Translations under genes and position numbers: made by a program
Source of the DNA: CAYHGX01 sp964356355
GTDB taxonomy: Bacteria > Patescibacteriota > Gracilibacteria > UBA1369 > LOWO2-01-FULL-3
Reading direction: 5' to 3'
NCBI GenBank assembly: GCA_964356355.1
Contig: CAYHGX010000002.1
Span: 1-64,000 of the forward strand
Length of the DNA: 64,000 bases
Shown here: positions 52,294 to 60,764 of the stretch, piece by piece
Position numbering within the stretch: the stretch's first letter is position 1
Layout of the letters: every line of letters starts with the position of its first letter
The notes under the pieces: model-generated
Database searches by the model: none
Told to the model about the DNA's origin: nothing
The model's input: the letters and a program-made list of their open reading frames with translations, nothing else

Positions 52294-52320
52294 TTAATTC
52301 ACAAATAATTCATATTTAAA

Positions 52321-52668
52321 ATGAGTAACACGAAGGAAACATTAAGAAATAGACGACATATCCGTATTCGTGCCAAAATAACCGGCACAAGTGTACGTCC
52401 TCGCTTAGTAGTATTTAGAAGCCTATTGCATACTTATGCTCAATTAATTGATGATTCCAAGAATCTAACAATTGCAAGTGCCTCAGATATGAATGCAAAA
52501 GGAAAAACTAGCAAAATCGAAAATGCTAAAAATATTGGATTAGAAATTGCAAAAACAGCCAAAGAGAAGAAAATTGAATCTATCGTTTTCGACCGTAATG
52601 GATACAAGTATCATGGTCGCGTAAAAGCTCTTGCAGAAGGCGCCCGTGAAGGTGGACTCAAATTTTAA
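52321..52668 (+). CDS. rplR: 50S ribosomal protein L18
   Basis: 5S rRNA-binding protein, 115 residues. RRHIRIRAKITGTSVRPRLV near the start, VVFRSLLHTYAQLIDD, and the C-terminal VFDRNGYKYHGRVKALAEGA are canonical. Confidence 0.97.
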   Translation: MSNTKETLRNRRHIRIRAKITGTSVRPRLVVFRSLLHTYAQLIDDSKNLTIASASDMNAKGKTSKIENAKNIGLEIAKTAKEKKIESIVFDRNGYKYHGRVKALAEGAREGGLKF

Positions 52669-52692
52669 ATCAGTTATAAATCAATTAACCTT

Positions 52693-53322
52693 ATGTCCAG
52701 AAAACCATACAAAAAAGACGGAGTACAAATGAGAGAAGTTAAAGAGTTCGACGAAGAAGTTGTGAAAATTGATCGTGTTACTAGAGTAGTAAAAGGTGGT
52801 CGCAAAATGAGATTCCGAGCAACAGTGGTAATCGGCAACAGAAAAGGTAAAGTTGGTATTGGTATTGGTAAATCACATGAAGTTACAGGTGCAATTCAAA
52901 AAGCAATTGCCAAAGCCAAAAAAGACATGATAAAGGTTCCTCTCGACAATGCTACCCTACCCCACGACATCAAGATTAAATACAAGGCAGCTCGTATGAT
53001 TTTAATGCCAGCAGCTCCTGGTACAGGTATTATTGCCGGTGGCACAATTCGTAAAGTTCTTGAATTAGCCGGAGTAAAAGACATTCTAAGTAAATCCCTT
53101 GGAACAAAGAATAAAGTTAATACTACGAAAGCAACATTTGAAGCACTAAAACAGCTTCGACCAAACCCAATGATGGCGCATAGAGCTAAGAAAGAAGCTG
53201 AAAAAAATGCAGCAAGAACATTAGCAAAAGCGGAAGCTCCAAAAACCGAAACTAAACCAGAGGCACCAAAAGCTGAAGCAACACAACAGCCAGCACACCC
53301 AGTACATAATAAAGCCAAGTAA
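52693..53322 (+). CDS. rpsE: 30S ribosomal protein S5
   Basis: Translational-accuracy protein, 209 residues. RNA-binding domain KIDRVTRVVKGGRKMRFRAT and GNRKGKVGIGIGKSHEV, then APGTGIIAGGTIRKVLELAG. The C-terminus has an extra low-complexity Lys/Ala/Pro tail of about 40 residues. Only two bases separate it from rplO, so rpmD (L30) is absent here. Confidence 0.97.
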   Translation: MSRKPYKKDGVQMREVKEFDEEVVKIDRVTRVVKGGRKMRFRATVVIGNRKGKVGIGIGKSHEVTGAIQKAIAKAKKDMIKVPLDNATLPHDIKIKYKAARMILMPAAPGTGIIAGGTIRKVLELAGVKDILSKSLGTKNKVNTTKATFEALKQLRPNPMMAHRAKKEAEKNAARTLAKAEAPKTETKPEAPKAEATQQPAHPVHNKAK

Positions 53323-53324
53323 TC

Positions 53325-53783
53325 ATGACATCTCTACAAAATTTAAGCAGTAAAGCAGGAAAAGTTGGACGCAAAGCTCGAAAAAGAGTAGGTCGTGGCA
53401 ACGGATCTGGTCACGGCACTTTTAGTTGTCGTGGATGTAAAGGCCAGAACGCTCGTACAGGCGGTGGCGTAAGACCTGGATTCGAAGGTGGACAAACTCC
53501 CTTCGTTCGCAAAATGCCAAAACTTAAAGGATTCAAAAATCCAAATCACTTTGAATTCCAAGTTGTTAACGTTGGTAGCTTAAACATTTTCGATAACAAC
53601 GAGACTGTTGATCTACAAGCCCTATTAAAGAAAAATCTAGTATCAAAGAAAACTGTTCCAGTTAAACTTCTCGGAGGCAAAGGTGAGCTCACAAAACAGC
53701 TTACAATCAAAGTCAACAGCGCTTCTAAAAAAGCTATTGAACTAGTTGAAGCAAAAAATGGTAAAGTAGAAACAAATGCTTAA
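53325..53783 (+). CDS. rplO: 50S ribosomal protein L15
   Basis: Late-assembly protein, 152 residues. Gly/Arg-rich N-terminus with KRVGRGNGSGHGTFSCRGCK and GGVRPGFEGGQTPFVRKMPK, then a C-terminal domain with VKLLGGKGELTKQLTIKVN. It overlaps secY by eight bases, the usual neighbour. Confidence 0.97.
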   Translation: MTSLQNLSSKAGKVGRKARKRVGRGNGSGHGTFSCRGCKGQNARTGGGVRPGFEGGQTPFVRKMPKLKGFKNPNHFEFQVVNVGSLNIFDNNETVDLQALLKKNLVSKKTVPVKLLGGKGELTKQLTIKVNSASKKAIELVEAKNGKVETNA

Positions 53784-55074
53784 ATATCTAAGTCAAATTT
53801 GGAACTCCAAAGATCTAAGAAATAAAATTCTTTTCACTTTTGGAATAATTATTCTTACAAGAATTCTTGCCCATATCACCGTACCTGGAGTAAACATCGC
53901 TGGTCTACAGGCTATCTCCAATCAGAATCAACTGCTTGAAATGTTTAGTCTTCTTACGGGAGGCAGCACTGAAAACTTTTCAATAGTACTTATGGGTATT
54001 TCCCCATATATTACAGCCTCAATAATCATTCAATTGATTACTGTTATCGTGCCAAAACTCGAAAATCTTTCCAAAGAAGGTGAAAATGGACGCAAAAAAA
54101 TCAATTCATACACAAGATGGCTCACTTTACCTTTAGCCTTCCTTCAATCATATGGAATGATAGCTATTTTAAACTCACAATCCCAGATACCACTAATTCC
54201 CAATATTCATGACCCTTCAATCATTTTGCCGGCCATGCTCACAATTTCTGCCGGAACAATCTTATTAGTATGGCTTGGTGAACAAATCTCAGAAAAAGGC
54301 ATCGGCAACGGCATTTCAGTATTGATCTTCGCTAGCATTATCTCTGGAACCCCTCAAATGATTGGACAAGGACTCTATCTAGTACAAAGCGATGAAAGTA
54401 AACTTATTCCATTCGTAGTCATGGTTCTACTTACAATAATTCTTATTACATTTGTAATCCTAATAAACGAAGCTCAACGTAATATTCCTATAACCTATGC
54501 AGGACGTGGTATTAGAAGTAAAAGTGACCAAGCCAGCTTCCCTATTCGCATCAATCAAGCTGGAATGATCCCAATCATCTTCGCAATGGCACTAATAAGC
54601 TTTCCATCAATTATCGGACAATTCCTTACAGTTGCTAAGTCCGAATGGCTAAGAAACGTTGGCACGTACATGACCACTCTATTCCAAGTAAACAGCCCAA
54701 GCTATATTGTAGTTTATTTAATTCTAGTAATTGCATTTACATTCTTCTACGTTTCAATCACCTTCAATGCCGAACAAATAGCAGATAATATTCAAAAACG
54801 TGGTGGCTACATTCCAGGCATCAGACCAGGCCAGCAAACAGTAGAACACATTCAACAAGTATCAAATAGACTCACTCTATTCGGAGCATTATTCATCGGC
54901 TTCATTGGAGTAATTCCTATTTTCGTTCAATTTATCTTCCAAAGTGCAGGACTAGGTGGAATACCACTAATCATGTCTGGTGCGGGAATACTCATTATTG
55001 TAGGCGTAGTATTAGAACTCATAAGACAAACAAACGCCCAATTGGTAATGCACGATTATCAAAAGTTCTACTAA
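53776..55074 (+). CDS. secY: Protein translocase subunit SecY
   Basis: Channel subunit of the Sec translocon in the cytoplasmic membrane, 432 residues with ten predicted membrane helices. Conserved: plug/second-helix region with NFSIVLMGISPYITASIIIQ, cytoplasmic loop GENGRKKINSYTRWLT, RIPITYAGR-like NIPITYAGRGIRSK, and GIRPGQQTVEHI. No secE or secG is in the window. Confidence 0.98.
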   Translation: MLKYLSQIWNSKDLRNKILFTFGIIILTRILAHITVPGVNIAGLQAISNQNQLLEMFSLLTGGSTENFSIVLMGISPYITASIIIQLITVIVPKLENLSKEGENGRKKINSYTRWLTLPLAFLQSYGMIAILNSQSQIPLIPNIHDPSIILPAMLTISAGTILLVWLGEQISEKGIGNGISVLIFASIISGTPQMIGQGLYLVQSDESKLIPFVVMVLLTIILITFVILINEAQRNIPITYAGRGIRSKSDQASFPIRINQAGMIPIIFAMALISFPSIIGQFLTVAKSEWLRNVGTYMTTLFQVNSPSYIVVYLILVIAFTFFYVSITFNAEQIADNIQKRGGYIPGIRPGQQTVEHIQQVSNRLTLFGALFIGFIGVIPIFVQFIFQSAGLGGIPLIMSGAGILIIVGVVLELIRQTNAQLVMHDYQKFY

Positions 55075-55086
55075 AAAGCTATCATT

Positions 55087-55728
55087 ATGGATTTGATTTT
55101 CTTCGGCATGCAAGGTTCTGGCAAAGGGACTCTAGGAAAAGCTGTCGCGGAAAGATACAATCTCCAGATTTTTGAAACTGGCGGAGAATTAAGAAAACTT
55201 TCAAGCCAAGACACAGAACTCGCCCACAAAGTTAAATCCATTATTGAAGCCGGCCATTTAGTCCCAAATGAAGTGGTAATGGAGATAGTAGAGAATTTCA
55301 TGAAGCATTTAACACCAGGAATAAACATCCTGTTTGATGGTATTCCCCGAATGGTTGAACAAGCAGAATCACTAAACACTCTTCTCGAAAAAAACAACCG
55401 AACATACACCGGGGTTTTATTAGAACTTAGTGAAGAAATAGCCCTCCACCGCCTGACAACCAGAAGAATATGCGAAAAATGTAAGACCGTCTATCCAGCA
55501 GATTACTCCAAAAGCAACTGTGAAAAATGTGAGGGGAACCTAGTTACTCGCAGCGACGACAATCCTGAAGCCATCCACACAAGACTCAAAGCTTTCAGTG
55601 AAGAAACAATTCCTGCAATCAAACTTTACGAAGAAAATCTCATCAAAATTGATGGACGCTTATCCATAGATAAAGTACAAGAAATAGCCTTCAGCGAATT
55701 AGATAAAATTCTGACTCCAGTAATCTAA
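55087..55728 (+). CDS. adk: Adenylate kinase, zinc-LID type
   Basis: Interconverts AMP, ADP and ATP; 213 residues. P-loop GMQGSGKGT (7-15), where the usual GPPGAGKGT is altered but Lys13 is retained; FDGIPRMVEQAE for AMP binding; LID with Cys129, Cys132, Cys145 and Cys148 for zinc. C-terminal DGRLSIDKV. It is in the secY-adk-map order usual in spc operons. Confidence 0.96.
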   Translation: MDLIFFGMQGSGKGTLGKAVAERYNLQIFETGGELRKLSSQDTELAHKVKSIIEAGHLVPNEVVMEIVENFMKHLTPGINILFDGIPRMVEQAESLNTLLEKNNRTYTGVLLELSEEIALHRLTTRRICEKCKTVYPADYSKSNCEKCEGNLVTRSDDNPEAIHTRLKAFSEETIPAIKLYEENLIKIDGRLSIDKVQEIAFSELDKILTPVI

Positions 55729-56490
55729 ATGTCAAAATACATTAAAACCCCAGCAGAAATTTCAGCCATGCGCATAGGCGGAAAAATTCTAGGAGAGGTA
55801 CTTTCTGCTACCTGCAAAATGGCAAAACCTGGAATATCCACCTACGAATTAGATCAATTCGCCGAAAACTTTATCCGATCAAAAGGCGCAACACCAGCCT
55901 TTAAAGGCTTCCATGGTTTTCCAGCAACTCTGTGTACTGCAATTAATGAGGTAATAGTTCACGGTATCCCCCGCAAAGATGAAATCCTTAAAAATGGAGA
56001 CCTTCTGACCATAGACTGTGGAGTAACCTATAAAAATCTCTGCACCGACGCAGCAAGATCAATAATAGTCGGAGACAAAGAAGAACCCGAAAAAAAACGC
56101 ATGATCGAAGTTGCAACAAAAGCTCTTGAAGAAGCAACAAAAATATTAAAAGACGGAACTCCGGTTAATCAAATCGGAAAAATCATTGAAGCAATAGTAC
56201 AAAGCGCTGGATATAAAATAATCAAAGAACTAACAGGACATGGACTAGGCCATTCTCTCCACGAGCCACCCTGCATCACAAATCACTTTGATCCTAGCGA
56301 AAAAAGCATACTCAAAGAAGGAATGACAATCGCAATAGAACCAATTTTCTCAATTAGCAGCGAAAAAATGATCACAAAATCAGACAATTGGACACTTGTC
56401 ACCTCCGACAATTCACTCGCTGTACAGGTGGAAAACACTATTCTAATAACAAAAACTGGACATGAGGTACTCACTGCAAGTTTTTCTTGA
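55729..56490 (+). CDS. map: Methionine aminopeptidase type I
   Basis: Removes the initiator Met from nascent proteins; 253 residues. Metal ligands fit the pita-bread fold: Asp in LLTIDCGVTYKNLCTDAARS (two Asp), His in ELTGHGLGHSLHE, Glu in IAIEPIFS and Glu in QVENTILIT. It starts directly after the adk stop. Confidence 0.97.
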   Translation: MSKYIKTPAEISAMRIGGKILGEVLSATCKMAKPGISTYELDQFAENFIRSKGATPAFKGFHGFPATLCTAINEVIVHGIPRKDEILKNGDLLTIDCGVTYKNLCTDAARSIIVGDKEEPEKKRMIEVATKALEEATKILKDGTPVNQIGKIIEAIVQSAGYKIIKELTGHGLGHSLHEPPCITNHFDPSEKSILKEGMTIAIEPIFSISSEKMITKSDNWTLVTSDNSLAVQVENTILITKTGHEVLTASFS

Positions 56491-56498
56491 ATTTTCTA

Positions 56499-56527
56499 TT
56501 GCATATGATATTTATCTCAGGTAGAAT
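56499..56527 (+). promoter_or_regulatory. infA promoter
   Basis: TTGCAT (56499-56504), 17 bases, TAGAAT (56522-56527). Leader about 38 bases. This makes infA-rpmJ-rpsM and the alpha-operon genes separately transcribable from the spc genes. Confidence 0.75.
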
Positions 56528-56571
56528 CCTAACGCTTTTTTGTGCCAAAAATGTAAAAAAATGGCATCCAC

Positions 56572-56820
56572 ATGGGAAAAGATGACGTTATAGAAATAGA
56601 GGGAACAGTACTGGAGCCCTTACCGAACACAGAATTCAAAGTTGAATTGGAAGACGGACGCACAATTACAGCACACCTATCAGGAAAAATGAGAATGAAT
56701 TTCATCAAAATCCTGCCTGGGGACAAAGTAACTATGCAACTAAGCACTTACGACCTTACGAAAGGAAGAATTACTTATCGACATACACCAAAGAAACATG
56801 AAAGTAAAAGCATCAGTTAA
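56572..56820 (+). CDS. infA: Translation initiation factor IF-1
   Basis: A-site-binding initiation factor, 82 residues with a single OB-fold: IEIEGTVLEPLPNTEFKVEL, HLSGKMRMNFIKILPGDKV and YDLTKGRITYRH. A ten-residue tail extends beyond the normal end and overlaps rpmJ by 23 bases. Confidence 0.97.
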   Translation: MGKDDVIEIEGTVLEPLPNTEFKVELEDGRTITAHLSGKMRMNFIKILPGDKVTMQLSTYDLTKGRITYRHTPKKHESKSIS

Positions 56821-56911
56821 AAAGATTTGCGAAAAATGCAAAACAATAAAAAGGCACGGTCGCCTTCGCGTGATCTGTGAAGAACCACGTCACAAGCAAA
56901 GACAAGGATAA
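56798..56911 (+). CDS. rpmJ: 50S ribosomal protein L36
   Basis: Tiny zinc protein of the large subunit, 37 residues, starting inside the end of infA. MKVKASVKKICEKCKTIKRH with Cys11 and Cys14, then VICEEPRHKQRQG with Cys27 and His32, the complete zinc site. It lies in its classical place between infA and rpsM. Confidence 0.97.
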   Translation: MKVKASVKKICEKCKTIKRHGRLRVICEEPRHKQRQG

Positions 56912-56930
56912 TAATTACTAAATTACCTAC

Positions 56931-57305
56931 ATGGCGAGAATTGCAGGAGTAAACTTACCAAAAGAAAAACGTATTGAGGCCGGTCTAACGGCAATCTACG
57001 GAATCGGACGCAGCAAGAGTGCTAAGCTACTTTTAGATGCAAGCATAGAGAAGGACAAGAAAGTCCAGGACCTCACCGAGGATGAAATTTCACGATTAAG
57101 ACAATTGATAGAAAAATTCGAAACTGAGGGTGACCTAAAAAGAAAGGTTGCCATGGACATTAAACGTCTCCAGGAAATCGGATCATACAGAGGGTATAGA
57201 CATAAGAAAGGTCTTCCATCAAGAGGACAAAGAACCAGATATAACTCTCGAACCCGAAAGGGCAAGAAGAAGACAGTAGCAAATAAGAAAATAATCACTA
57301 AGTAA
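56931..57305 (+). CDS. rpsM: 30S ribosomal protein S13
   Basis: Head protein contacting the P-site tRNA and subunit bridge, 124 residues. MARIAGVNLPKEKRIEAGLT start, YGIGRSKSAKLLL, GSYRGYRHKKGLPSRGQRTR. The usual GQRTxTNARTRKG reads GQRTRYNSRTRKG, a Tyr for Thr substitution. Confidence 0.97.
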   Translation: MARIAGVNLPKEKRIEAGLTAIYGIGRSKSAKLLLDASIEKDKKVQDLTEDEISRLRQLIEKFETEGDLKRKVAMDIKRLQEIGSYRGYRHKKGLPSRGQRTRYNSRTRKGKKKTVANKKIITK

Positions 57306-57309
57306 AATT

Positions 57310-57720
57310 ATGGCTGAGAAAGAAAAGAAAAAATCCGGCGCCGCTGTTAAAAAACAGAAATCACGAAGAAGACATGTACCAATTGGTCATGCCTACGTAC
57401 AGGCCTCATACAACAACACTATCGTCACTCTAACTGAACCAAACGGCAATGTGATTGCCTGGGGAAGCGCGGGTGGCAGTGGATTTAAGGGTGCTAGAAA
57501 GGCTACTCCATATGCTGCTCAGGTTTCAGCTGAAAATGCAGCAGAAAAAGCTAAAGTATTTGGTCTCGAAAAGATCCATGTATTTGTAAAAGGAGTTGGA
57601 AGCGGACGAGAACAGGCAATTAGAGGACTTGTTGCTAGTGGATTCGAAGTAATCTCTATTAGCGACGTCACTCCCTTTGCACACAATGGATGCAGAAAGA
57701 AGAAAGCACGCAGAGTTTAA
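57310..57720 (+). CDS. rpsK: 30S ribosomal protein S11
   Basis: Platform protein near the E site, 136 residues with a Lys-rich N-terminal extension of about 20. NNTIVTLTEPNGNVIAWGSA, GFKGARKATPYAAQ, GVGSGREQAIRGL and the final HNGCRKKKARRV are canonical. Confidence 0.98.
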   Translation: MAEKEKKKSGAAVKKQKSRRRHVPIGHAYVQASYNNTIVTLTEPNGNVIAWGSAGGSGFKGARKATPYAAQVSAENAAEKAKVFGLEKIHVFVKGVGSGREQAIRGLVASGFEVISISDVTPFAHNGCRKKKARRV

Positions 57721-57722
57721 CA

Positions 57723-57738
57723 GAGCACGCTAGTGCTC
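57723..57738 (+). other. Hairpin between rpsK and rpsD
   Basis: GAGCAC, four bases, GTGCTC (57723-57738), three bases after the rpsK stop, 29 bases before rpsD. It could be an attenuator or an S4-binding feature, since S4 autoregulates this operon in other bacteria. Confidence 0.4.
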
Positions 57739-57767
57739 CTGAATTATTTTATACCTATCAACCAATT

Positions 57768-58382
57768 ATGGCACGTTACACAGGACCAATAACTAGGTTA
57801 TCACGCAGACTCGGAGTAATTCTATTTACTAATGGAGAAAGCAAAACTAAGGCCTTCAATAAAAAGAACTACAAGCCAGGTGAGCATGGACAAAAAAGAT
57901 CTGGTCAGATTTCAGAATTCAACAAGCAATTACGTGAAAAGCAAAAGGCTAAATTTATGTACGGGATTAGTGAAAAGCAATGCTACAAATATTATGAAAT
58001 GGCCTCAAAGGATGAAGAAATTACTGGTGTTCAATTCATGAAGCTCCTAGAACAAAGACTTGATAACGTAATTTTCCGTGCAGGTATTGGAATGACACGC
58101 CCACAAGCTAGACAATTTGTAAGCCATGGACTTGTAAAGTTAAATGGAAAAAGAGTTAAAACGCCATCGATCATGACTAAAACTGGCGACACGTTCGAAA
58201 TTATTCAAAAGAAAAAAGATTCAAAAGCATTTGAATCTTCTAAAAAAGCCAAATTCAAAACACCAAAATGGCTTAAAGTGGACCTTGGTCTCTTAAAGGG
58301 AGAAGTAGTCTCCGCACTCGACAAGGATGATATTGATCAAACAATTGATCCACAGTTGATTACTGAGTTCTATTCTAAATAA
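57768..58382 (+). CDS. rpsD: 30S ribosomal protein S4
   Basis: Primary 16S rRNA binder, 204 residues from the ATG at 57768 (MARYTGPITRLSRRLG); a longer frame from 57690 runs back through rpsK and the hairpin and is rejected. The S4 RNA-binding domain has RLDNVIFRAGIGMTRPQARQ and FVSHGLVKLNGKRVKTPS. There is no N-terminal Cys4 zinc site, so it is the C-minus form. Confidence 0.97.
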   Translation: MARYTGPITRLSRRLGVILFTNGESKTKAFNKKNYKPGEHGQKRSGQISEFNKQLREKQKAKFMYGISEKQCYKYYEMASKDEEITGVQFMKLLEQRLDNVIFRAGIGMTRPQARQFVSHGLVKLNGKRVKTPSIMTKTGDTFEIIQKKKDSKAFESSKKAKFKTPKWLKVDLGLLKGEVVSALDKDDIDQTIDPQLITEFYSK

Positions 58383-58390
58383 TCTCGGAT

Positions 58391-58420
58391 ATTTCGGCCA
58401 CACGCGCTTGGCCTCGAAAT
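58391..58420 (+). other. Hairpin upstream of rpoA
   Basis: ATTTCG and GCC (58391-58399) pair with GGC and CGAAAT (58410-58420), with a two-base CT bulge. There is no T run. It occupies most of the rpsD-rpoA gap and ends 18 bases before the rpoA start codon. Confidence 0.45.
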
Positions 58421-58438
58421 AACATAACCATTCCCAAA

Positions 58439-59413
58439 ATGCATCAAATTCAAGAAGAAATAGGCATTCCGAAAATTAAGACCGAAACAATTTCAGCAAA
58501 TCATGCAATTTTTGTACTTAGCCCACTTCCAACAGGATATGGAGTTACACTCGGTAATGGTCTTCGAAGAGTCCTGCTTTCTTCCCTTCCAGGAGCCTGT
58601 GTAACAGGAGTAAAAATCGACGGCATAAGCCACGAGTACTCCACTATTAAAGGAGTGAAAGAAAGTGTGTTAGACCTAAATCTAAATCTAAAACTTCTCG
58701 ATATCAGTAAAACAACAATTGAACCATCAACTATTGTACTTGAAACCTCCAAAGGAGGAGCAATATATGCAAAAGACATTAGCTGTCCTTCAGATGTTGA
58801 AATTTTAAATCCAGATCTCTATCTTGCAACTCTTGAAAAAGGAACAAAGCTAAAGATCGAAATGCGAGTAGAAAAAGGCGTAGGCTATATTCCAGCAACA
58901 GTTCGTCAGAAAGACGAAAAAGATCCAACTATCATTCTTCTTGATGCCCTTTACTCCCCTATCAAGAAAGTTAGATACGATGTAGAAGCAACACGTGTAG
59001 GCCAAATGACAAACCTAGACAAACTAACGATCGAAATAATGACCAATGGAGCATTATCTCCTGAGGACGCACTTAAATTCGCTTCAAATGTACTTCAGTC
59101 ATATTTCAACCTCTTCAATGTTGAAAACATCATGGTCGAAGAAGATTACATGTCAGACATCAAGTCCATCATGGAGAAAGAACGTTCTGAAGAATCAAGC
59201 AAGCCAACTCAAGAATCATATACACCAATTGAAATTCTAGGATTCTCTCCAAGAACATTGAACGCATTGATCAACGGAGGCATCGGTTCTATCGAACAAT
59301 TGTCAAAATGTACAGAAAGTAAGTTGTCAAATCTCCGCGGATTTGGTAAAAAGGCTCTAACCGAAGTTAGCGTAGCCCTAGAGAAGAAGGGATTTGGGCT
59401 TTCTGAAGAGTAA
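58439..59413 (+). CDS. rpoA: RNA polymerase alpha subunit
   Basis: Assembly platform of RNA polymerase, 324 residues. N-terminal domain with GYGVTLGNGLRRVLLSSLPG (about 34-53); C-terminal domain (about 262-324) with IEILGFSPRTLNALINGGIG and LRGFGKKALTEVSVALEKKG, the UP-element and activator-binding module. Standard order rpsD-rpoA-rplQ. Confidence 0.98.
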   Translation: MHQIQEEIGIPKIKTETISANHAIFVLSPLPTGYGVTLGNGLRRVLLSSLPGACVTGVKIDGISHEYSTIKGVKESVLDLNLNLKLLDISKTTIEPSTIVLETSKGGAIYAKDISCPSDVEILNPDLYLATLEKGTKLKIEMRVEKGVGYIPATVRQKDEKDPTIILLDALYSPIKKVRYDVEATRVGQMTNLDKLTIEIMTNGALSPEDALKFASNVLQSYFNLFNVENIMVEEDYMSDIKSIMEKERSEESSKPTQESYTPIEILGFSPRTLNALINGGIGSIEQLSKCTESKLSNLRGFGKKALTEVSVALEKKGFGLSEE

Positions 59414-59437
59414 TAACAGCGTAAATAATTAATAGCC

Positions 59438-59791
59438 ATGAGACACCAAGTTAAAAAAATCCAGATCGGCACCAGTTTGGGCCACAGAAAAGCTTTAGTT
59501 CGCAATCTTGCAATGTCAGTTATCATCTATGATAAAATCAAGACTACAGCAGCAAAAGCAAAAGCAGTTCAACCATTCATCGAAAGACTAATCACAGTAG
59601 CAAAGAATAGTGATAAGAAGCATGCAATTCGCGAATTAGAAAGACTTATTCAACACGAAAATAGCTCCAGGAAAATAATGGAAGTTATCGTAGAAAAATA
59701 CAAAGACAGAAATTCCGGATTCACACGTATCACCAAGCTTGGCAACAGGCCTGGAGACAACGCACCGGTAGTACAACTTGAACTAGTTTAA
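59438..59791 (+). CDS. rplQ: 50S ribosomal protein L17
   Basis: Large-subunit protein near the tunnel exit, 117 residues. MRHQVKKIQIGTSLGHRKAL start, RNLAMSVIIYDKIKTTAAKA and the final GFTRITKLGNRPGDNAPVVQ are characteristic. Confidence 0.97.
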   Translation: MRHQVKKIQIGTSLGHRKALVRNLAMSVIIYDKIKTTAAKAKAVQPFIERLITVAKNSDKKHAIRELERLIQHENSSRKIMEVIVEKYKDRNSGFTRITKLGNRPGDNAPVVQLELV

Positions 59792-59805
59792 TCAGAAGCA
59801 ATACA

Positions 59806-60234
59806 ATGAAAACATTCATCATCAACAAACAGGACCTCAATAGAAAATGGTACGTGATTGACGCCAAGGATAAAACTCTTGGCAAAATCGCAACGAAAGT
59901 AGCAGACAAACTAAGAGGAAAAGACAAACCAATCTTTTCACCTCACATGGATTGTGGAGATTTTGTTATCGTTATCAACGCAAACAAAATCAAACTAAGT
60001 GGAAACAAACTAGAGGACAAAATGTATTACAGTCACTCAGGATTTCCAAGCGGTTTAAAGCAAACAAATGCAAAAAGCCTTTTAGAAAAAAAGCCTACTA
60101 AAGCCTTGGAATTAGCCATCAGTGGCATGCTTCCAAAGAATAGACTCCGAAAAGTATTCATGGATAAACTCAAACTTTACAAAGATGATAGTCATCCACA
60201 TGAAGCTCAGGCACCTGAAAAATTAGAAGTTTAA
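59806..60234 (+). CDS. rplM: 50S ribosomal protein L13
   Basis: Early-assembly large-subunit protein, 142 residues. KWYVIDAKDKTLGKIATKVA start, YYSHSGFPSGLKQTNAKSLL (usual Y..HTGYPGG), and AISGMLPKNRLRKVFMDKLK. Pairs with rpsI as in most bacteria. Confidence 0.97.
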   Translation: MKTFIINKQDLNRKWYVIDAKDKTLGKIATKVADKLRGKDKPIFSPHMDCGDFVIVINANKIKLSGNKLEDKMYYSHSGFPSGLKQTNAKSLLEKKPTKALELAISGMLPKNRLRKVFMDKLKLYKDDSHPHEAQAPEKLEV

Positions 60235-60244
60235 TCATAAAATA

Positions 60245-60727
60245 ATGCCGACTACTACAAAAAAATCAGCTACCACTAAGACAACTAAAGTTGCTAAAGA
60301 AACCGTAGAAAAGGAAGTTGCAAAAGTTGCAGCTCCAAAAGGAAAGTACTATTACGCAACAGGCAAAAGAAAAACTTCAATTGCCAAAATCAAGCTCTTC
60401 AGCGGAGCAGGAGAAATAACTATCAATGAAAAAGTAGCAACAGAATACGTTGACCTTAAAACACTTATAGGAGTTATTAAGTCCCCAATGAAGCTCATTG
60501 GAGGCGCAGATAAATACAGTGTAGTAATTACAGTTGAAGGTGGTGGTATCAGCTCACAAGCAGAAGCCATTCGCCATGGCATCGCAAGAGCACTAGTCGT
60601 CATGGACCCTTTCAACAAACCGACACTTAAGAAGGCCGGAATGCTTACTAGAGACTCAAGAACAAAAGAAAGAAAGAAGTTCGGTTTAAAGAGAGCCAGA
60701 AAAGCTCCACAATTCAGCAAACGTTAA
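60245..60727 (+). CDS. rpsI: 30S ribosomal protein S9
   Basis: Small-subunit protein whose C-terminal tail touches the P-site tRNA, 160 residues. A Lys/Thr/Ala-rich extension of about 35 residues precedes the normal start at YYATGKRKTSIAKIKLF. GGGISSQAEAIRHGIARAL and the final KKFGLKRARKAPQFSKR are standard. Confidence 0.97.
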   Translation: MPTTTKKSATTKTTKVAKETVEKEVAKVAAPKGKYYYATGKRKTSIAKIKLFSGAGEITINEKVATEYVDLKTLIGVIKSPMKLIGGADKYSVVITVEGGGISSQAEAIRHGIARALVVMDPFNKPTLKKAGMLTRDSRTKERKKFGLKRARKAPQFSKR

Positions 60728-60732
60728 TTAGA

Positions 60733-60763
60733 AAAGGAGTTAGAAATTATCTAACTCTTTTTT
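60733..60763 (+). terminator. Terminator of the ribosomal protein cluster
   Basis: GAGTTAGA, five bases, TCTAACTC (60737-60757) followed by six T (60758-60763), six bases after the rpsI stop. Confidence 0.92.
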
Positions 60764-60764
60764 A

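Noticed and set aside
57690..57767. N-terminally extended S4 reading
   Set aside because: It runs through the end of rpsK and a hairpin; S4 proteins begin at MARYTGP.
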